From: AC-37 sp036389295
GTDB lineage: Bacteria > Actinomycetota > Thermoleophilia > Solirubrobacterales > Thermoleophilaceae
Assembly: GCA_036389295.1 (NCBI GenBank)
Contig: DASVQB010000024.1
Location: 62,001 to 126,000 of the forward strand
Length of the DNA: 64,000 nucleotides
Reading direction: 5' to 3'
Within the stretch, counting starts at the first letter, position 1. Each line of letters starts with the position of its first letter. The notes under the pieces are model-generated. The model searched no databases, was not told where the DNA came from, and saw nothing but the letters and a program-made list of their open reading frames with translations. Positions 39,438 through 49,288 of this stretch are shown in pieces. Position numbers and translations under genes: made by a program.

Positions 39438-40130
39438 ATGATCACCTCACCGCACAACCAGCAGCTCAAGGCCATCCGGCGGCTCCACGACAAGCGCCAC
39501 CGCGCGCGCGACGGGCTGTGCGTCGCCGAGGGCGAGGACCTCGTGGCCGCGGCGCGGGCGGCCGGCTTCGAGCCGGAGGTGCTGCTGGTGGCGGGCGAGG
39601 ACGTGGAGCCGCGGCTGCTCGACGCGGTGAGCACGCTCGGCTCCGGCACGCGGCAGATCGGGGTCTTCCGCCAGCGCTGGTCCGAGCCGGGCGGCGAGCT
39701 GTCGGTCTACCTGCACGCGGTGGCCGACCCGGGGAACGTGGGGACGATCGTCCGCGCCGCGCACGCGCTCGCCGACGGGCCGGTCGCCGTCGGCCCGGAC
39801 TGCGCCGACCCGTGGTCGCCAAAGGCGGTTCGGGCCAGCATGGGCTCGGTCTTCGCGCGGCCGCCCGCGCGGGCGCGGTTCGAGGAGCTCGCCGGGACCA
39901 CGATCGCGCTGTCGGTCGGCGCCGGGCGGCCGCTCGCCGACGTGCCGCCGGCGCCGCCCGAGGTGCTGTGCCTCGGCGCCGAGCGCACCGGGCTGCCGAG
40001 CGAGGTCGAGCAGGGCGCGTCCGCCCTCGCGCACCTGCCGCTGCGGCCGGGCGGACCGGACTCGCTGAACGTCGCGACGGCCGCCGCGGTGGCGCTGTAT
40101 GAGCGGAATAGGATGGCCGGCCATGCCTGA
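39438..40130 (+). CDS. RNA 2'-O-ribose methyltransferase, TrmH/SpoU family
   Basis: 230 residues from ATG. N-terminal L30e-like substrate domain (HNQQLKAIRRLHDKRHRARDGLCVAEGEDLVAAA), then the SPOUT knot: LHAVADPGNVGTIVRAAHALADG (motif 1), VRASMGSVFARP, VLCLGAERTGLPSEV (motif 2) and LRPGGPDSLNVATAAAVALYE (motif 3). The family methylates rRNA or tRNA ribose. Position upstream of pheS is common in actinobacteria. Its stop overlaps the pheS ATG by 8 bp. Confidence 0.9.
   Translation: MITSPHNQQLKAIRRLHDKRHRARDGLCVAEGEDLVAAARAAGFEPEVLLVAGEDVEPRLLDAVSTLGSGTRQIGVFRQRWSEPGGELSVYLHAVADPGNVGTIVRAAHALADGPVAVGPDCADPWSPKAVRASMGSVFARPPARARFEELAGTTIALSVGAGRPLADVPPAPPEVLCLGAERTGLPSEVEQGASALAHLPLRPGGPDSLNVATAAAVALYERNRMAGHA
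40109..40114 (+). promoter_or_regulatory. Candidate internal -10 element (TAGGAT)
   Basis: TAGGAT ends 8 nt before the pheS ATG (40123), inside the methyltransferase gene. It could give pheST-arg a second, leaderless start. Confidence 0.35.
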
Positions 40131-41187
40131 CGGGGCGGCACGGCTGGACGCGCTGCGCGAGGAGGCGGAGGCCGCGGTGCGGTCCGCCGCGTCCGGCTCC
40201 GAGCTCGAGGAGCTGCGGGTCCGCTACCTCGGGCGCAAGTCCGAGCTGACCGGCGTGCTGCGCTCGATCGGCGAGCTGCCGGCGGAGGAGCGCGGCCCGG
40301 TCGGCAAGGCGGCGAACGCGGTGCGCCAGGCGCTGGAGGCCCTGCTCGCCGAGCGGGCGGGCGCGCTCGAGTCCGCCGAGCTGGACGAGCGGCTCGCGCA
40401 CGACCGCGTCGACGTCACGCTGCCGGGCGACCCGCCGTCGCCGACCGGCCGGCTGCACCTCGTGAGCCAGATCCGGCGCGAGCTCGAGGACGTCTTCACG
40501 GGGCTCGGCTTCCGCGTGCTGGAGGGGCCCGAGATCGAGTACGAGTACTACAACTTCACCGCGCTCAACCACCCCCCGGAGCACCCGGCGCGGCTGCCGC
40601 AGGACACGTTCTACCTCACCGACAGCGTCCTGCTCCGGACCCACACCTCGCCGATGCAGGTGCGGGCGATGGAGGCGCAGGAGCCGCCGATATACGTCGT
40701 CGTGCCCGGCCGCGTCTACCGGCCCGACACGCCCGACGCGACGCACGTGCCGATGTTCCACCAGCTCGAGGGGCTCGCGATCGACGAGGACATCACGCTC
40801 GCGGACCTCCAGGGCGTGCTGCTCGCGTTCGCGCGCGCGGTGTTCGGCCCCGGGCGCGAGGTGCGGCTGCGGCCGGGCTACTTCCCGTTCACCGAGCCGA
40901 GCGTGGAGGTCGACGTCTCGTGCTTCGTCTGCGACGCGACCGGCGAGGTCGGCGGCGAGCGCTGCCCGACGTGCCGCGGCGAGGGCTGGATCGAGATCCT
41001 CGGCGCCGGGATGGTCGACCCGAACGTGCTCGGCTACGTGGCCGGCTCGGGCTACGACCCCGAGCGCGTGCAGGGGTTCGCCTTCGGCATGGGCATCGAG
41101 CGGATCGCGATGCTGAAGCACGGCGTCCCCGACCTGCGGATGCTGTTCGAGAACGACGCGCGGCTGCTGGAGCAGTTCGGGGCGTGA
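40123..41187 (+). CDS. pheS: Phenylalanyl-tRNA synthetase alpha subunit
   Basis: 354 residues from ATG 40123 (a GTG 24 nt earlier is possible). N-terminal coiled coil (LDALREEAEAAVRSAASGSELEELRVRYLGRKSELTGVLRSI), catalytic motif 2 HTSPMQVRAMEA and VVVPGRVYRPDTPDATHVPMFHQLEGLAID, motif 3 GFAFGMGIERIAMLKHGVPDLR. It carries a four-cysteine knuckle (SCFVCDATGEVGGERCPTCRGEGW) found in a subset of bacterial PheS. Pairs with pheT downstream. Confidence 0.96.
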   Translation: MPDGAARLDALREEAEAAVRSAASGSELEELRVRYLGRKSELTGVLRSIGELPAEERGPVGKAANAVRQALEALLAERAGALESAELDERLAHDRVDVTLPGDPPSPTGRLHLVSQIRRELEDVFTGLGFRVLEGPEIEYEYYNFTALNHPPEHPARLPQDTFYLTDSVLLRTHTSPMQVRAMEAQEPPIYVVVPGRVYRPDTPDATHVPMFHQLEGLAIDEDITLADLQGVLLAFARAVFGPGREVRLRPGYFPFTEPSVEVDVSCFVCDATGEVGGERCPTCRGEGWIEILGAGMVDPNVLGYVAGSGYDPERVQGFAFGMGIERIAMLKHGVPDLRMLFENDARLLEQFGA

Positions 41188-41200
41188 GGGGCGTGGCCGC

Positions 41201-43648
41201 GTGAGGATCCCGGTCGACTGGCTGCGGTCGTACTGCGACCCCGACCTGAGCGCCGCGGAGATCGCGGACGTCCTCACGATGGCCGGGATCAAGCTCGAGC
41301 GGCTGCACCGCACCGGCGTCGGCGACCCCGCCGAGTTCGTCGTCGGGCGGGTCGCGAGCGCCGAGCGCCACCCGGACGCCGACCGCCTGACGGTGTGCGA
41401 GGTCGACGACGGCTCCGGCGGCCCGCGCACGATCGTCTGCGGCGCGCCGAACGTGGCCGCGGGCCAGGTGGTCGCGGTCGCGCGGCCGGGCGCCGTGATG
41501 CCGGACGGGACGAGGCTCGGCGAGGCGAAGCTGCGGGGCGTGCGGTCGAGCGGCATGATCCTGGCCGAGGACGAGGTCGGCATCGGCGAGGACCACGCCG
41601 GGATCATGGTCCTGCCGGACGGCCTGCCGCCCGGCGCGCCGCTCGCCGACCACCTGCCGATCGCCGACGAGGCGATCGAGATCGAGATCACGCCGAACCG
41701 GCCCGACGCGATGGGCGTCTACGGCGTCGCGCGCGAGGTGCACGCCGTGACCGCCGCCCCGCTCGCCGACGACCCGACCGCGGCCGACCCCGAGCCGAGC
41801 GGCCACGACTCCGCGGAGGACCACGCGTCGGTCGAGGTCGCCGACCCGGAGGTCTGCCTGCGCTTCACCGCGCGCGTGTTCGAGGACGTGACGATCGGTC
41901 CGTCGCCGCTGTGGCTGAAGCAGCGGCTGACGGCCGCGGGCCAGCGGCCGATCTCGAACGTCGTCGACGTGACCAACTACGTGATGCTCGCCTGCGGCCA
42001 GCCGCTGCACGCGTTCGACCTCGACCGCGTGCGCGGGTCCGCGATCGTGGTCCGCCGCGCCCGGGACGGCGAGACGATGACGACCCTCGACGGCGTCGAG
42101 CGGCGGTTCGGGCCCGAGACGGCGCTCGTGTGCGACGCGGAGGGGCCGAGCGGGATCGCCGGGATCATGGGCGGCGAGGTCTCGGAGGTCGCCGACTCGA
42201 CCACCCGGGTGCTGATGGAGGCCGCCACGTGGGTCGGGCCGAACGTCATGCGCACCTCGAAGGAGCTGGCGCTCCGCACCGAGGCGTCGGCCCGGTTCGA
42301 GAAGCAGCTCCACCCGGAGCTCGCGATGGCGGCCCAGCGGCTCGCCACGCGGCTGATGGTCGACGTGTGCGGCGCCCGGCTCGTGCCGGGGACGATCGAC
42401 GTCTACCCGCGGCCGGTCGAGCCGCGCCGCGTCGAGCTGCGGGTCGAGCGGCTCGAGCGGCTCCTGGGCGAGCGGATCCCCGAGGAGCGGGTGGTCGAGA
42501 TCCTGGACCGGCTCGGCTTCGAGCCGCGGCCGGGGGAGAGCGGGGCGGGCGGCGGCCGGGTCGCCGTGACCGTCCCCCCGTGGCGCGACTCCGACGTGCA
42601 GCGCGAGGTCGACCTGATCGAGGAGGTCGCGCGGGTCCACGGCCTCGAGAAGCTGCCGACGACGCTCCCGGCCCGGCGCCGCGCCGTCGGCGGCCTCACG
42701 TCCGAGCAGCGGCTGCGGCGCCGGCTCGAGGACGCGCTGCGGGACCGCGGCCTGTACGAGACGATCTCCTACTCGTTCACGTCGGCGGCCAAGCTGGCGC
42801 GGCTGCGGCTCGCCGGCGGCGGGTCGCTCGGCCTCCGGAACCCGCTCAGCGAGGACCTGAGCGAGATGCGGCCGCTGCTGCTGCCGGGCCTGCTCGACGC
42901 GGCGCGCCACAACGCCGCGCACGGCCGGCCGGAGGTGGCCCTGTTCGAGTCCGCGCACGCGTACCCGGCGTCGCGGCCCCCGGCCGACCCGCCGGAGGGC
43001 TCGCCGGGCGGCGCGACGCCCGCGGCCGAGCGCCACCACCTCGGCGCGGTGCTCACCCGCGCCGCCGCGGGGAGCTGGCGCAGCCCCGGGCGCGAGGCCG
43101 ACTACTACGCCGCCCGCGCGCTGGTCGACGCCCTGAGCGAGGTCGCCGGCGTGGAGTGGGCCGCCGTGCCCGACGCGCGCCCGTTCCTGCATCCCGGCCG
43201 GTCCGCGGCGGTCGTCGCCGGCGAGCGCGACGTCGGCTGGGTCGGCGAGCTCCACCCCCTCGTCGCCCGCGAGTGGGACCTCGACGGGGCCGTCGCCGCC
43301 TTCGAGCTCGACTTCGACGCGATCGCCGAGCTGGCCGCCGGCACCGCGCACTACGCCGACGTGACGAGCTTCCCCGCCGTCCTCCAGGACATCGCCGTGA
43401 CCGTGCCCGACGAGACGCCGGCGGCGGAGGTGCTCGCGGCGGTGCGCTCCGGCGGCGGCGAGCTGCTCCGGACCGCCCGCGTCTTCGACGTCTACCGCGG
43501 CGAGCAGGTCGGCGAGGGGGCGAAGTCGCTCGCCGTCAGGCTCGAGTTCCGCGCTTCCGACCGGACGCTCACCGACGACGAGGTCGCGAAGCTGCGCTCG
43601 GCGATCGAGGCGAGCCTCACGGGGATCGGGGGGCAGCTCCGTGCATAG
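41201..43648 (+). CDS. pheT: Phenylalanyl-tRNA synthetase beta subunit
   Basis: 815 residues from GTG. N-terminal RIPVDWLRSYCDPDLSAAEIADVLTMAGIKLE, then the tRNA-binding EMAP-like domain (VVGRVASAERHPDADRLTVCEVDDG), B3/B4 editing region (ISNVVDVTNYVMLACGQPLHAFDLDRV), B5 (RVAVTVPPWRDSDVQREVDLIEEVARVHG), core and C-terminal FDX-ACB domain (FPAVLQDIAVTVPDETPAAEVLAAV and ending KLRSAIEASLTGIGGQLRA). Complete. The argC start overlaps its 3' end by 8 bp. Confidence 0.96.
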   Translation: MRIPVDWLRSYCDPDLSAAEIADVLTMAGIKLERLHRTGVGDPAEFVVGRVASAERHPDADRLTVCEVDDGSGGPRTIVCGAPNVAAGQVVAVARPGAVMPDGTRLGEAKLRGVRSSGMILAEDEVGIGEDHAGIMVLPDGLPPGAPLADHLPIADEAIEIEITPNRPDAMGVYGVAREVHAVTAAPLADDPTAADPEPSGHDSAEDHASVEVADPEVCLRFTARVFEDVTIGPSPLWLKQRLTAAGQRPISNVVDVTNYVMLACGQPLHAFDLDRVRGSAIVVRRARDGETMTTLDGVERRFGPETALVCDAEGPSGIAGIMGGEVSEVADSTTRVLMEAATWVGPNVMRTSKELALRTEASARFEKQLHPELAMAAQRLATRLMVDVCGARLVPGTIDVYPRPVEPRRVELRVERLERLLGERIPEERVVEILDRLGFEPRPGESGAGGGRVAVTVPPWRDSDVQREVDLIEEVARVHGLEKLPTTLPARRRAVGGLTSEQRLRRRLEDALRDRGLYETISYSFTSAAKLARLRLAGGGSLGLRNPLSEDLSEMRPLLLPGLLDAARHNAAHGRPEVALFESAHAYPASRPPADPPEGSPGGATPAAERHHLGAVLTRAAAGSWRSPGREADYYAARALVDALSEVAGVEWAAVPDARPFLHPGRSAAVVAGERDVGWVGELHPLVAREWDLDGAVAAFELDFDAIAELAAGTAHYADVTSFPAVLQDIAVTVPDETPAAEVLAAVRSGGGELLRTARVFDVYRGEQVGEGAKSLAVRLEFRASDRTLTDDEVAKLRSAIEASLTGIGGQLRA

Positions 43649-44621
43649 GGTCGCGGTCGCCGGGGCGTCCGGCTTCGCGGGCGCGCTCTGCGCGCACCTC
43701 GTCGCGCGCCACCCGACGCTCGAGCTGACGGCGGTCACGGCGCGGTCCGACCAGGGCCGCCGCCTCGACGACCTCTACCCGCGCCACCGCGTCCCGCTCG
43801 AGCTCGAGCCGTTCGAGGCCGACGCGTTCGCCGAGCGCGCCGACGCCGCGCTGGTCGCCTACCCGCACGGCGCGGCGGCGCCGGTCGTGGCGGCCCTGCG
43901 CGAGCGCGGGCTCAAGGTCGTCGACCTCTCGGCGGACTTCCGGCTCGACCGCGAGCGCTACGAGCGCTACTACCAGCCCCACGAGGCGCCCGACCTGCTC
44001 GACGACGCCGTCTACGGGCTCACCGAGCTGCACCGCGACGACGTGCGCGGCGCCGACCTCGTCGCCGCCCCCGGCTGCTACCCGACCGCCGCGCTCCTCG
44101 CCCTGGCGCCCCTGCGCGAGCTGCTCGCCGACGCGGTCGTCGACGCCAAGTCGGGCGTGTCCGGCGCCGGCCGCGAGGCGACCGGGACCACGCACTTCGT
44201 GTCGGTCGACGAGAACGTGAACGCGTACGGGGTCGAGGGCCACCGCCACCGCGCGGAGCTCGAGCACGAGCTGGGCGACGGCGCGCGGATCACGTTCACG
44301 CCGCACCTCGTGCCGCTCGACCAGGGGCTCCTGGCGAGCTGCTACGTGACCCCGTCGCGCGAGCTCGCCCGCGACGAGGTGCGCGAGCTGTTCGCCGCCG
44401 CGTACGCGGACGAGCCCTTCGTGGAGCTGGCGGACGCGCCGCCGGGCGTCCGCGACGTGCGCGACACGAACTTCTGCCGGATCCACGCGACGGTCGAGCC
44501 GGCCACGGGCCGCGTCCTGGCGTTCGCCGCGATCGACAACCTCTGGAAGGGGGCCGCCGGCCAGGCGGTCCAGGACCTGAACCTGATGCTCGGGCTGCCG
44601 GAGACGGAGGGGCTGCTGTGA
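43641..44621 (+). CDS. argC: N-acetyl-gamma-glutamyl-phosphate reductase
   Basis: 326 residues from GTG. NAD-binding start RVAVAGASGFAGALCAHLVARHP, catalytic cysteine in AAPGCYPTAALLAL, and the family segments VVDAKSGVSGAGR and EGHRHRAELEHEL. It reduces N-acetylglutamyl phosphate, step 3 of arginine synthesis. Overlaps argJ by 4 bp. Confidence 0.96.
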   Translation: MHRVAVAGASGFAGALCAHLVARHPTLELTAVTARSDQGRRLDDLYPRHRVPLELEPFEADAFAERADAALVAYPHGAAAPVVAALRERGLKVVDLSADFRLDRERYERYYQPHEAPDLLDDAVYGLTELHRDDVRGADLVAAPGCYPTAALLALAPLRELLADAVVDAKSGVSGAGREATGTTHFVSVDENVNAYGVEGHRHRAELEHELGDGARITFTPHLVPLDQGLLASCYVTPSRELARDEVRELFAAAYADEPFVELADAPPGVRDVRDTNFCRIHATVEPATGRVLAFAAIDNLWKGAAGQAVQDLNLMLGLPETEGLL

Positions 44622-45880
44622 CCGCCGCCGCCTCCACCTTCTTCCGCTCGCGCTGGGTCGACCGCCCCGGCCACGTCGCGGAGCTCGACCCGCACGCCCT
44701 GCCGGCCGGCTTCCGCGCCGCCGGCGTGGCCGCCGGCCTCAAGCCCGACGGCCTCGACGTCGGCGTCCTGGCCTCGGACGAGCCGGCCACCGCGTCGGCG
44801 GCCCGCTTCACCACCAACGCGCGGGTGGGCGCGCCGGTCGCCGTCTCGCGCGAGGCGGCGCTCGACCGCCTGCGGGCGGTCGTGGCCAACTCGGGCGGCT
44901 CGAACACGGGCGACGGCGACCGCGGCCTGGCCACCGCGCTCGCGTCGCGCGACCTCGCGGCCGAGCTGCTCGGCGTCCAGCCGGAGCAGGTCGGCCTCGC
45001 GTCGACCGGCATGATCGGCACCGAGCTGCCGCGCGGCCGCCTGCTCGAGGGCGTCCGCGCCGCCGCGGCCGCGCTCGGCACCGACGCCGCCGCCTTCGCC
45101 GAGGCGATCGTGACGACCGACCGGGCGCCGAAGCGCGCCTGCCTGGAGGTCTCGCTCCCGTCGGGCACGGTGCGCCTGGCCGGCCAGGCGAAGGGGGCCG
45201 GGATGATCTCGCCTCGCTTCGCCACGATGTTCTGCTTCGTGGAGACGGACGCCGCGATCGACGCCGCCACCGCCGACCTCCTGACCGGCGTCTGCGTCAA
45301 GCGGTCGTTCGACCGCATCACGGTCGACGGCCAGCTCTCGACCAGCGACACGGTCTACGTGCTGGCGAGCGGCGCGTCGGGCGTCCGCGTGGAGCCCGAG
45401 ACCGACGACGAGCTCGCGCTCGGCGAGGCGATGGACGCGCTGATGAGGCAGCTCGCGGTCGAGATCGTGGCCGACGGCGAGGGCGCCGCGCGGATCGGCC
45501 GGGTGGTCGTCCGCGGCGCGCCGGAGGTGGTGGAGCCCGTCGCCCGCGCGGTCGCCAACTCGCCGCTCGTGAAGACCGCCCTGCACGGCGCCGACCCGAA
45601 CTTCGGCCGCATCCTCCAGGCCGCGGGCATGGCGTACGCCGCCGCGGCGGACGGCGCGCCGTTCCACGTCGACCTCGACATCGACGGCCGGCCGGTGGTG
45701 TCGAACGGGCTGGCGGCGGTCGATCCCGGCAGCCCCGACTGGCGGGCGCTCGAGGAGGCGGTCTCCGGGCCGGAGGTCGAGTTCGCGCTCACGCTCCCCG
45801 GCGAGGGCGGCGAGACCGAGGTCTTCTTCAGCGACCTCTCGCACGACTACGTGAGCCTCAACGCGGAGTACTCGAGCTGA
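44618..45880 (+). CDS. argJ: Glutamate N-acetyltransferase / amino-acid acetyltransferase
   Basis: 420 residues from GTG. Self-cleavage site in KGAGMISPRFATMFCFVETDAAID: the A-T bond with Thr as N-terminal nucleophile (usual sequence PNMATM). Other motifs: RLRAVVANSGGSNTGDGDRGLATAL, ASTGMIGTELP, and SPLVKTALHGADPNFGRILQAAG. ArgJ recycles the acetyl group, so this cell uses the cyclic arginine pathway. No separate argA or argE is visible. Confidence 0.95.
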   Translation: MTAAASTFFRSRWVDRPGHVAELDPHALPAGFRAAGVAAGLKPDGLDVGVLASDEPATASAARFTTNARVGAPVAVSREAALDRLRAVVANSGGSNTGDGDRGLATALASRDLAAELLGVQPEQVGLASTGMIGTELPRGRLLEGVRAAAAALGTDAAAFAEAIVTTDRAPKRACLEVSLPSGTVRLAGQAKGAGMISPRFATMFCFVETDAAIDAATADLLTGVCVKRSFDRITVDGQLSTSDTVYVLASGASGVRVEPETDDELALGEAMDALMRQLAVEIVADGEGAARIGRVVVRGAPEVVEPVARAVANSPLVKTALHGADPNFGRILQAAGMAYAAAADGAPFHVDLDIDGRPVVSNGLAAVDPGSPDWRALEEAVSGPEVEFALTLPGEGGETEVFFSDLSHDYVSLNAEYSS

Positions 45881-46719
45881 TGCGCGACGTCGCCACCCTC
45901 CTCGAGGCGCTGCCGTACATCCGCGAGTTCCACGGCCGCACGATCGTGATCAAGTACGGCGGCGCGGCGATGATCGACCCGCACCTGCGCGAGGAGTTCG
46001 CCCGCGACGTGGTGCTGCTCAAGTACGTCGGGATGAACCCGGTCGTCGTGCACGGCGGCGGCCCGGGCATCACCGCGTACATGGAGCGGCTGGGGATGCC
46101 CGTCGAGTTCGTGGAGGGGCTGCGGGTGTCGGACGCCGACACCGTCGAGGTGGCGAAGATGGTGCTGGTCGGCAAGGAGAACAAGGACATCGTGCTGCGG
46201 CTGAACCACGCGGGCCAGCCGGCGGTCGGCCTGTGCGGCGACGACGGGCTCCTGTTCCGGGTGAGGAAGCAGCTCGCGGGCGAGCGCGACATCGGCTTCG
46301 TCGGCCAGATCGACCGCGTCGACGTGAACGTGCTGAACCACATCGCCGAGGACTACATCCCGGTCGTGGCGTCGGTCGGCGCCGACGAGGAGGGCCAGTC
46401 CTACAACGTGAACGCCGACGAGGCCGCCGGCGCGGTGGCCGAGGCGCTCGGCGCCCACAAGGTGGTCTTCCTCACCGACGTGCCGGCGTGGCTCGAGGAC
46501 CCGACCGACCCGTCGACGCGTATCGGGCAGGCGACCGTCGAGGAGGTCCGCGCGCGGCTCCCGGGGGTGAGCGGCGGCATGCGGCCCAAGCTCGCCGCCT
46601 CGGCCGCCGCCGTGGCGGGCGGCGTGCACGCGGCCCACATCATCGACGGCCGCGAGCCGCACTCGCTGCTGCTCGAGCTGTTCACCGACGCCGGCATCGG
46701 CACCAAGATCTTCCCGTGA
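45880..46719 (+). CDS. argB: Acetylglutamate kinase
   Basis: 279 residues from ATG. Amino-acid kinase fold: RTIVIKYGGAAMIDPHLREEFARDVVLLKYVGMNPVVVHGGGPGITAYMERLG, DRVDVNVLNHIAEDYIPVVASVG, SYNVNADEAAGAVAEALGAHKVVFLTDVPAWL and GGMRPKLAASAAAVAGGVHAAHIIDGREPHSLLLELFTDAGIGTKI. The N-terminal arginine-binding helix is present (EALPYIREFHG), so feedback inhibition by arginine is likely. Overlaps both neighbours by 1-4 bp. Confidence 0.96.
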   Translation: MRDVATLLEALPYIREFHGRTIVIKYGGAAMIDPHLREEFARDVVLLKYVGMNPVVVHGGGPGITAYMERLGMPVEFVEGLRVSDADTVEVAKMVLVGKENKDIVLRLNHAGQPAVGLCGDDGLLFRVRKQLAGERDIGFVGQIDRVDVNVLNHIAEDYIPVVASVGADEEGQSYNVNADEAAGAVAEALGAHKVVFLTDVPAWLEDPTDPSTRIGQATVEEVRARLPGVSGGMRPKLAASAAAVAGGVHAAHIIDGREPHSLLLELFTDAGIGTKIFP

Positions 46720-47867
46720 CCCTCGCCGACCTCCAGGCGCTCGAGCGCGACCACGTGATGCCGACCTACGCGCGGCACGCGGTCGAGTTCGTCCGCGGCG
46801 AGGGCACCCGCCTCTGGGACGCCGAGGGCAACGAGTACCTCGACTTCCTCGCCGGCGTGGCGGTCGTGCAGATCGGCCACTGCCACCCGGCGCTGGTCGA
46901 GGCCGCGACCGACCAGCTCGGGCGGCTGATGCACGTCAGCAACCTCTTCTACACGGAGCCGGCCATGCGGCTGGCGAGCCGCCTCTCCGAGCGCTCGCTC
47001 GGCGGCAAGGTGTTCTTCGCCAACTCCGGGGCCGAGGCGAACGAGTGCGCGATCAAGCTCGCCCGCAGGCGCCGCCCGCAGGGCGGGTTCGTGGTCGTGA
47101 CCGGCGCGTTCCACGGACGCACGATGGGGGCGCTCTCCGCCACCCCGCAGGAGGTCAAGCAGGAGCCGTTCGCGCCGCTGGTCCCGGGCTTCGCGGCCGT
47201 GCCGCGCGACGACGCCGCCGCGCTGGAGGCCGCGGTCGACGACCGCACGGCGGCGGTCCTGCTCGAGGTGGTCCAGGGCGAGTCGGGCATCCACCCGCTG
47301 CCGGTCGAGGTGCTCGAGACGGCGCGCGCCGCCTGCGACCGCCACGGCGCGCTGCTCGTCTTCGACGAGGTCCAGTGCGGGATGGGCCGCACCGGCTCGC
47401 TGTGGGCCTGGCAGCAGGCCGGCGTCCGCCCCGACGCGATGACGCTCGCGAAGGGCCTCGGCGGCGGCCTGCCGATCGGCGCCTGCGTGACGGCGCCAGA
47501 GCACTCCGACGTGCTCCAGCCCGGCGACCACGGCTCGACCTTCGCGGGCGGGCCCGCGATAGCCGCGGCCGCGAACGCCGTGCTCGACGTGGTCGACGAC
47601 GACGACTTCCTCGCCGAGGTCGGACGCAAGGGGGAGCTGCTGCACGCCGGGCTCGAGCGGGCCGGCGCGAGGGCCGTTCGCGGCCGCGGGCTGATGCTGG
47701 CCTTCGAGCACGAGGGCGCGCCCGACCTCGTCCGCCGCGCGCTTCGCGAGGAGCGGCTCGTGCTGAACGCGACCGGCCCCGGGACCGTGCGGCTGCTGCC
47801 GCCGCTCACCGTGTCCGACGACGAGATCGCCGAGGCCCTCGGCCGCGTCGAGCGCCTGCTCGCCTGA
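46716..47867 (+). CDS. argD: Acetylornithine aminotransferase
   Basis: 383 residues from GTG. PLP-enzyme motifs: LDFLAGVAVVQIGHCHPALVEA, FFANSGAEANECAIKLARR, GAFHGRTMGALSATPQ, VFDEVQCGMGRTGSLW and the PLP lysine in AMTLAKGLGGGLPIGA. Fourth step of arginine synthesis. It may also work in lysine synthesis, as is common for ArgD. A leading ATG or GTG further upstream is ruled out by the argB stop overlap. Confidence 0.95.
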   Translation: MTLADLQALERDHVMPTYARHAVEFVRGEGTRLWDAEGNEYLDFLAGVAVVQIGHCHPALVEAATDQLGRLMHVSNLFYTEPAMRLASRLSERSLGGKVFFANSGAEANECAIKLARRRRPQGGFVVVTGAFHGRTMGALSATPQEVKQEPFAPLVPGFAAVPRDDAAALEAAVDDRTAAVLLEVVQGESGIHPLPVEVLETARAACDRHGALLVFDEVQCGMGRTGSLWAWQQAGVRPDAMTLAKGLGGGLPIGACVTAPEHSDVLQPGDHGSTFAGGPAIAAAANAVLDVVDDDDFLAEVGRKGELLHAGLERAGARAVRGRGLMLAFEHEGAPDLVRRALREERLVLNATGPGTVRLLPPLTVSDDEIAEALGRVERLLA

Positions 47868-47923
47868 GCGCCGCCCGCCCCGACCCCGAATCCATCGCGC
47901 CTCGCGCGGGTTTCAACCTCCCG

Positions 47924-49288
47924 ATGGGCTCGCTCGCAGGACGCCTGACCACAGCGGCGGCCGTCCTCGCCGCCTCCGTGCTGGCGGCGCCGGCCGCGCA
48001 GGCGAGCTGGGGCGCCGGCCAGGAGGTGGCGCGGCTCGGGCCCGGCCTGACCTTCGCGCTCGCCGGCAACGCGCGCGGCGACCGGATCATCGTGTGGGAC
48101 CGCCCCGCCGGCGGGTTCGACTTCGCGACCGCCCCGCCCGGCGGGCAGTTCGGTCGGCGCCGCCGGCTCCGGCCGCGCGACGACTTCAGCGAGTACCTGG
48201 CGCGCGTCGAGCTCGACGAGCTCGGAAACGCCCTGCTCGTCACCGGCTACTTCGACGAGACCGACCCGCAGGAGGACGACATCCGCGACGAGAGCTGCTG
48301 CAACGGGCTCCGCGCGCGCGTGATCCGGCGGAACGGGACGGCGTCCGCCGCGAAGACGCTCGGGCCGCCCGGCCGGCCGGCCGAGCTCGCCGACCTGCAC
48401 GTCGGGCCGAGGGGCGAGATCGGCGTCGTGTGGCACGACGGCGTGAACTACGTCAACTCGGACGCGCGGATGGCCGCGCGGTTCGGCACGCTGTCGAGGG
48501 GCTTCGGCGCCCGCGAGGCCGTGCCGATGGCCGAGCGCTACGACCGCCCCGCGGCGCTCTCGTTCGTGCACGGGCGGGCGCGGGTGCTGTTCGCGCGCAG
48601 CCTCGACCGCAACCAGGACGCGTTCGAGAACAGGCGCTCGCGCGTGGTCGAGGTCGAGCGCCTCCGCAGCCGCAGGTGGAGCCGCGAGCGCACCGTCGCC
48701 CCGAGGGTCGCTATGAGCATCGAGAGCCTGAAGATCGCCACCGCGTGGCGCGGCGAGCAGGCCCTCGCCTGGCGGGGGCGCGCCAGCCAGCACGCGAACG
48801 TCTACGCGGCGACGAGGCGGCCCGGCAGCGGCCTCCGCACGCGCCTCCTGGGACCGGAGAACACCCTCTACTACGGTCTGCCCGCCCCCGCGATCGAGAA
48901 GTCCGGCGCTGCGCTCGCGATGTGGACGTCGCTCTCGCGGGGCACGTTCGTGGGCAGCGTCCGGCGGCCGGCGGGGCGGTTCGGGCCGCTCGTGCCGTTC
49001 GGCCCCCAGGCCGACCGCGTGCAGTTGAACACGCCGATCTTCGCCGTCAACGCGAGCGGGCTGGCGCTCGTCGTCTGGGACGAGACCCCGCTCGGCGGGA
49101 CGCCGAAGCTCGTCGGGGCGTTCCGCGATCCGGACGGGGCGCTCGTCGAGCGCCAGGTCCTGCTCGACCCGGGGAGCTACAGCGTCGGCCCCTACGCCGC
49201 GACGCTCGACCGCGCGGGGCGCGGCTCCGTGGCGCACGTCTCCGACGGCCGCCTCGTCGTCACGCCCGCGCGGGTCGGTGACGGCTAG
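47924..49288 (+). CDS. Secreted beta-propeller-like protein of unknown function
   Basis: 454 residues from ATG. Signal peptide AGRLTTAAAVLAASVLAAPAAQA. The mature part shows recurring short strands with Trp/Asp turns (GDRIIVWDRPAGGF, GEIGVVWHDGVNY, AALAMWTSLSRGTF, GLALVVWDETPLGG), about once every 50-80 residues, suggesting a beta-propeller. Four of the few cysteines cluster in DDIRDESCCNG. It lies between argD and argG, and its 3' end overlaps the next secreted gene by 11 bp, which is unexpected in an arginine operon. Confidence 0.6.
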   Translation: MGSLAGRLTTAAAVLAASVLAAPAAQASWGAGQEVARLGPGLTFALAGNARGDRIIVWDRPAGGFDFATAPPGGQFGRRRRLRPRDDFSEYLARVELDELGNALLVTGYFDETDPQEDDIRDESCCNGLRARVIRRNGTASAAKTLGPPGRPAELADLHVGPRGEIGVVWHDGVNYVNSDARMAARFGTLSRGFGAREAVPMAERYDRPAALSFVHGRARVLFARSLDRNQDAFENRRSRVVEVERLRSRRWSRERTVAPRVAMSIESLKIATAWRGEQALAWRGRASQHANVYAATRRPGSGLRTRLLGPENTLYYGLPAPAIEKSGAALAMWTSLSRGTFVGSVRRPAGRFGPLVPFGPQADRVQLNTPIFAVNASGLALVVWDETPLGGTPKLVGAFRDPDGALVERQVLLDPGSYSVGPYAATLDRAGRGSVAHVSDGRLVVTPARVGDG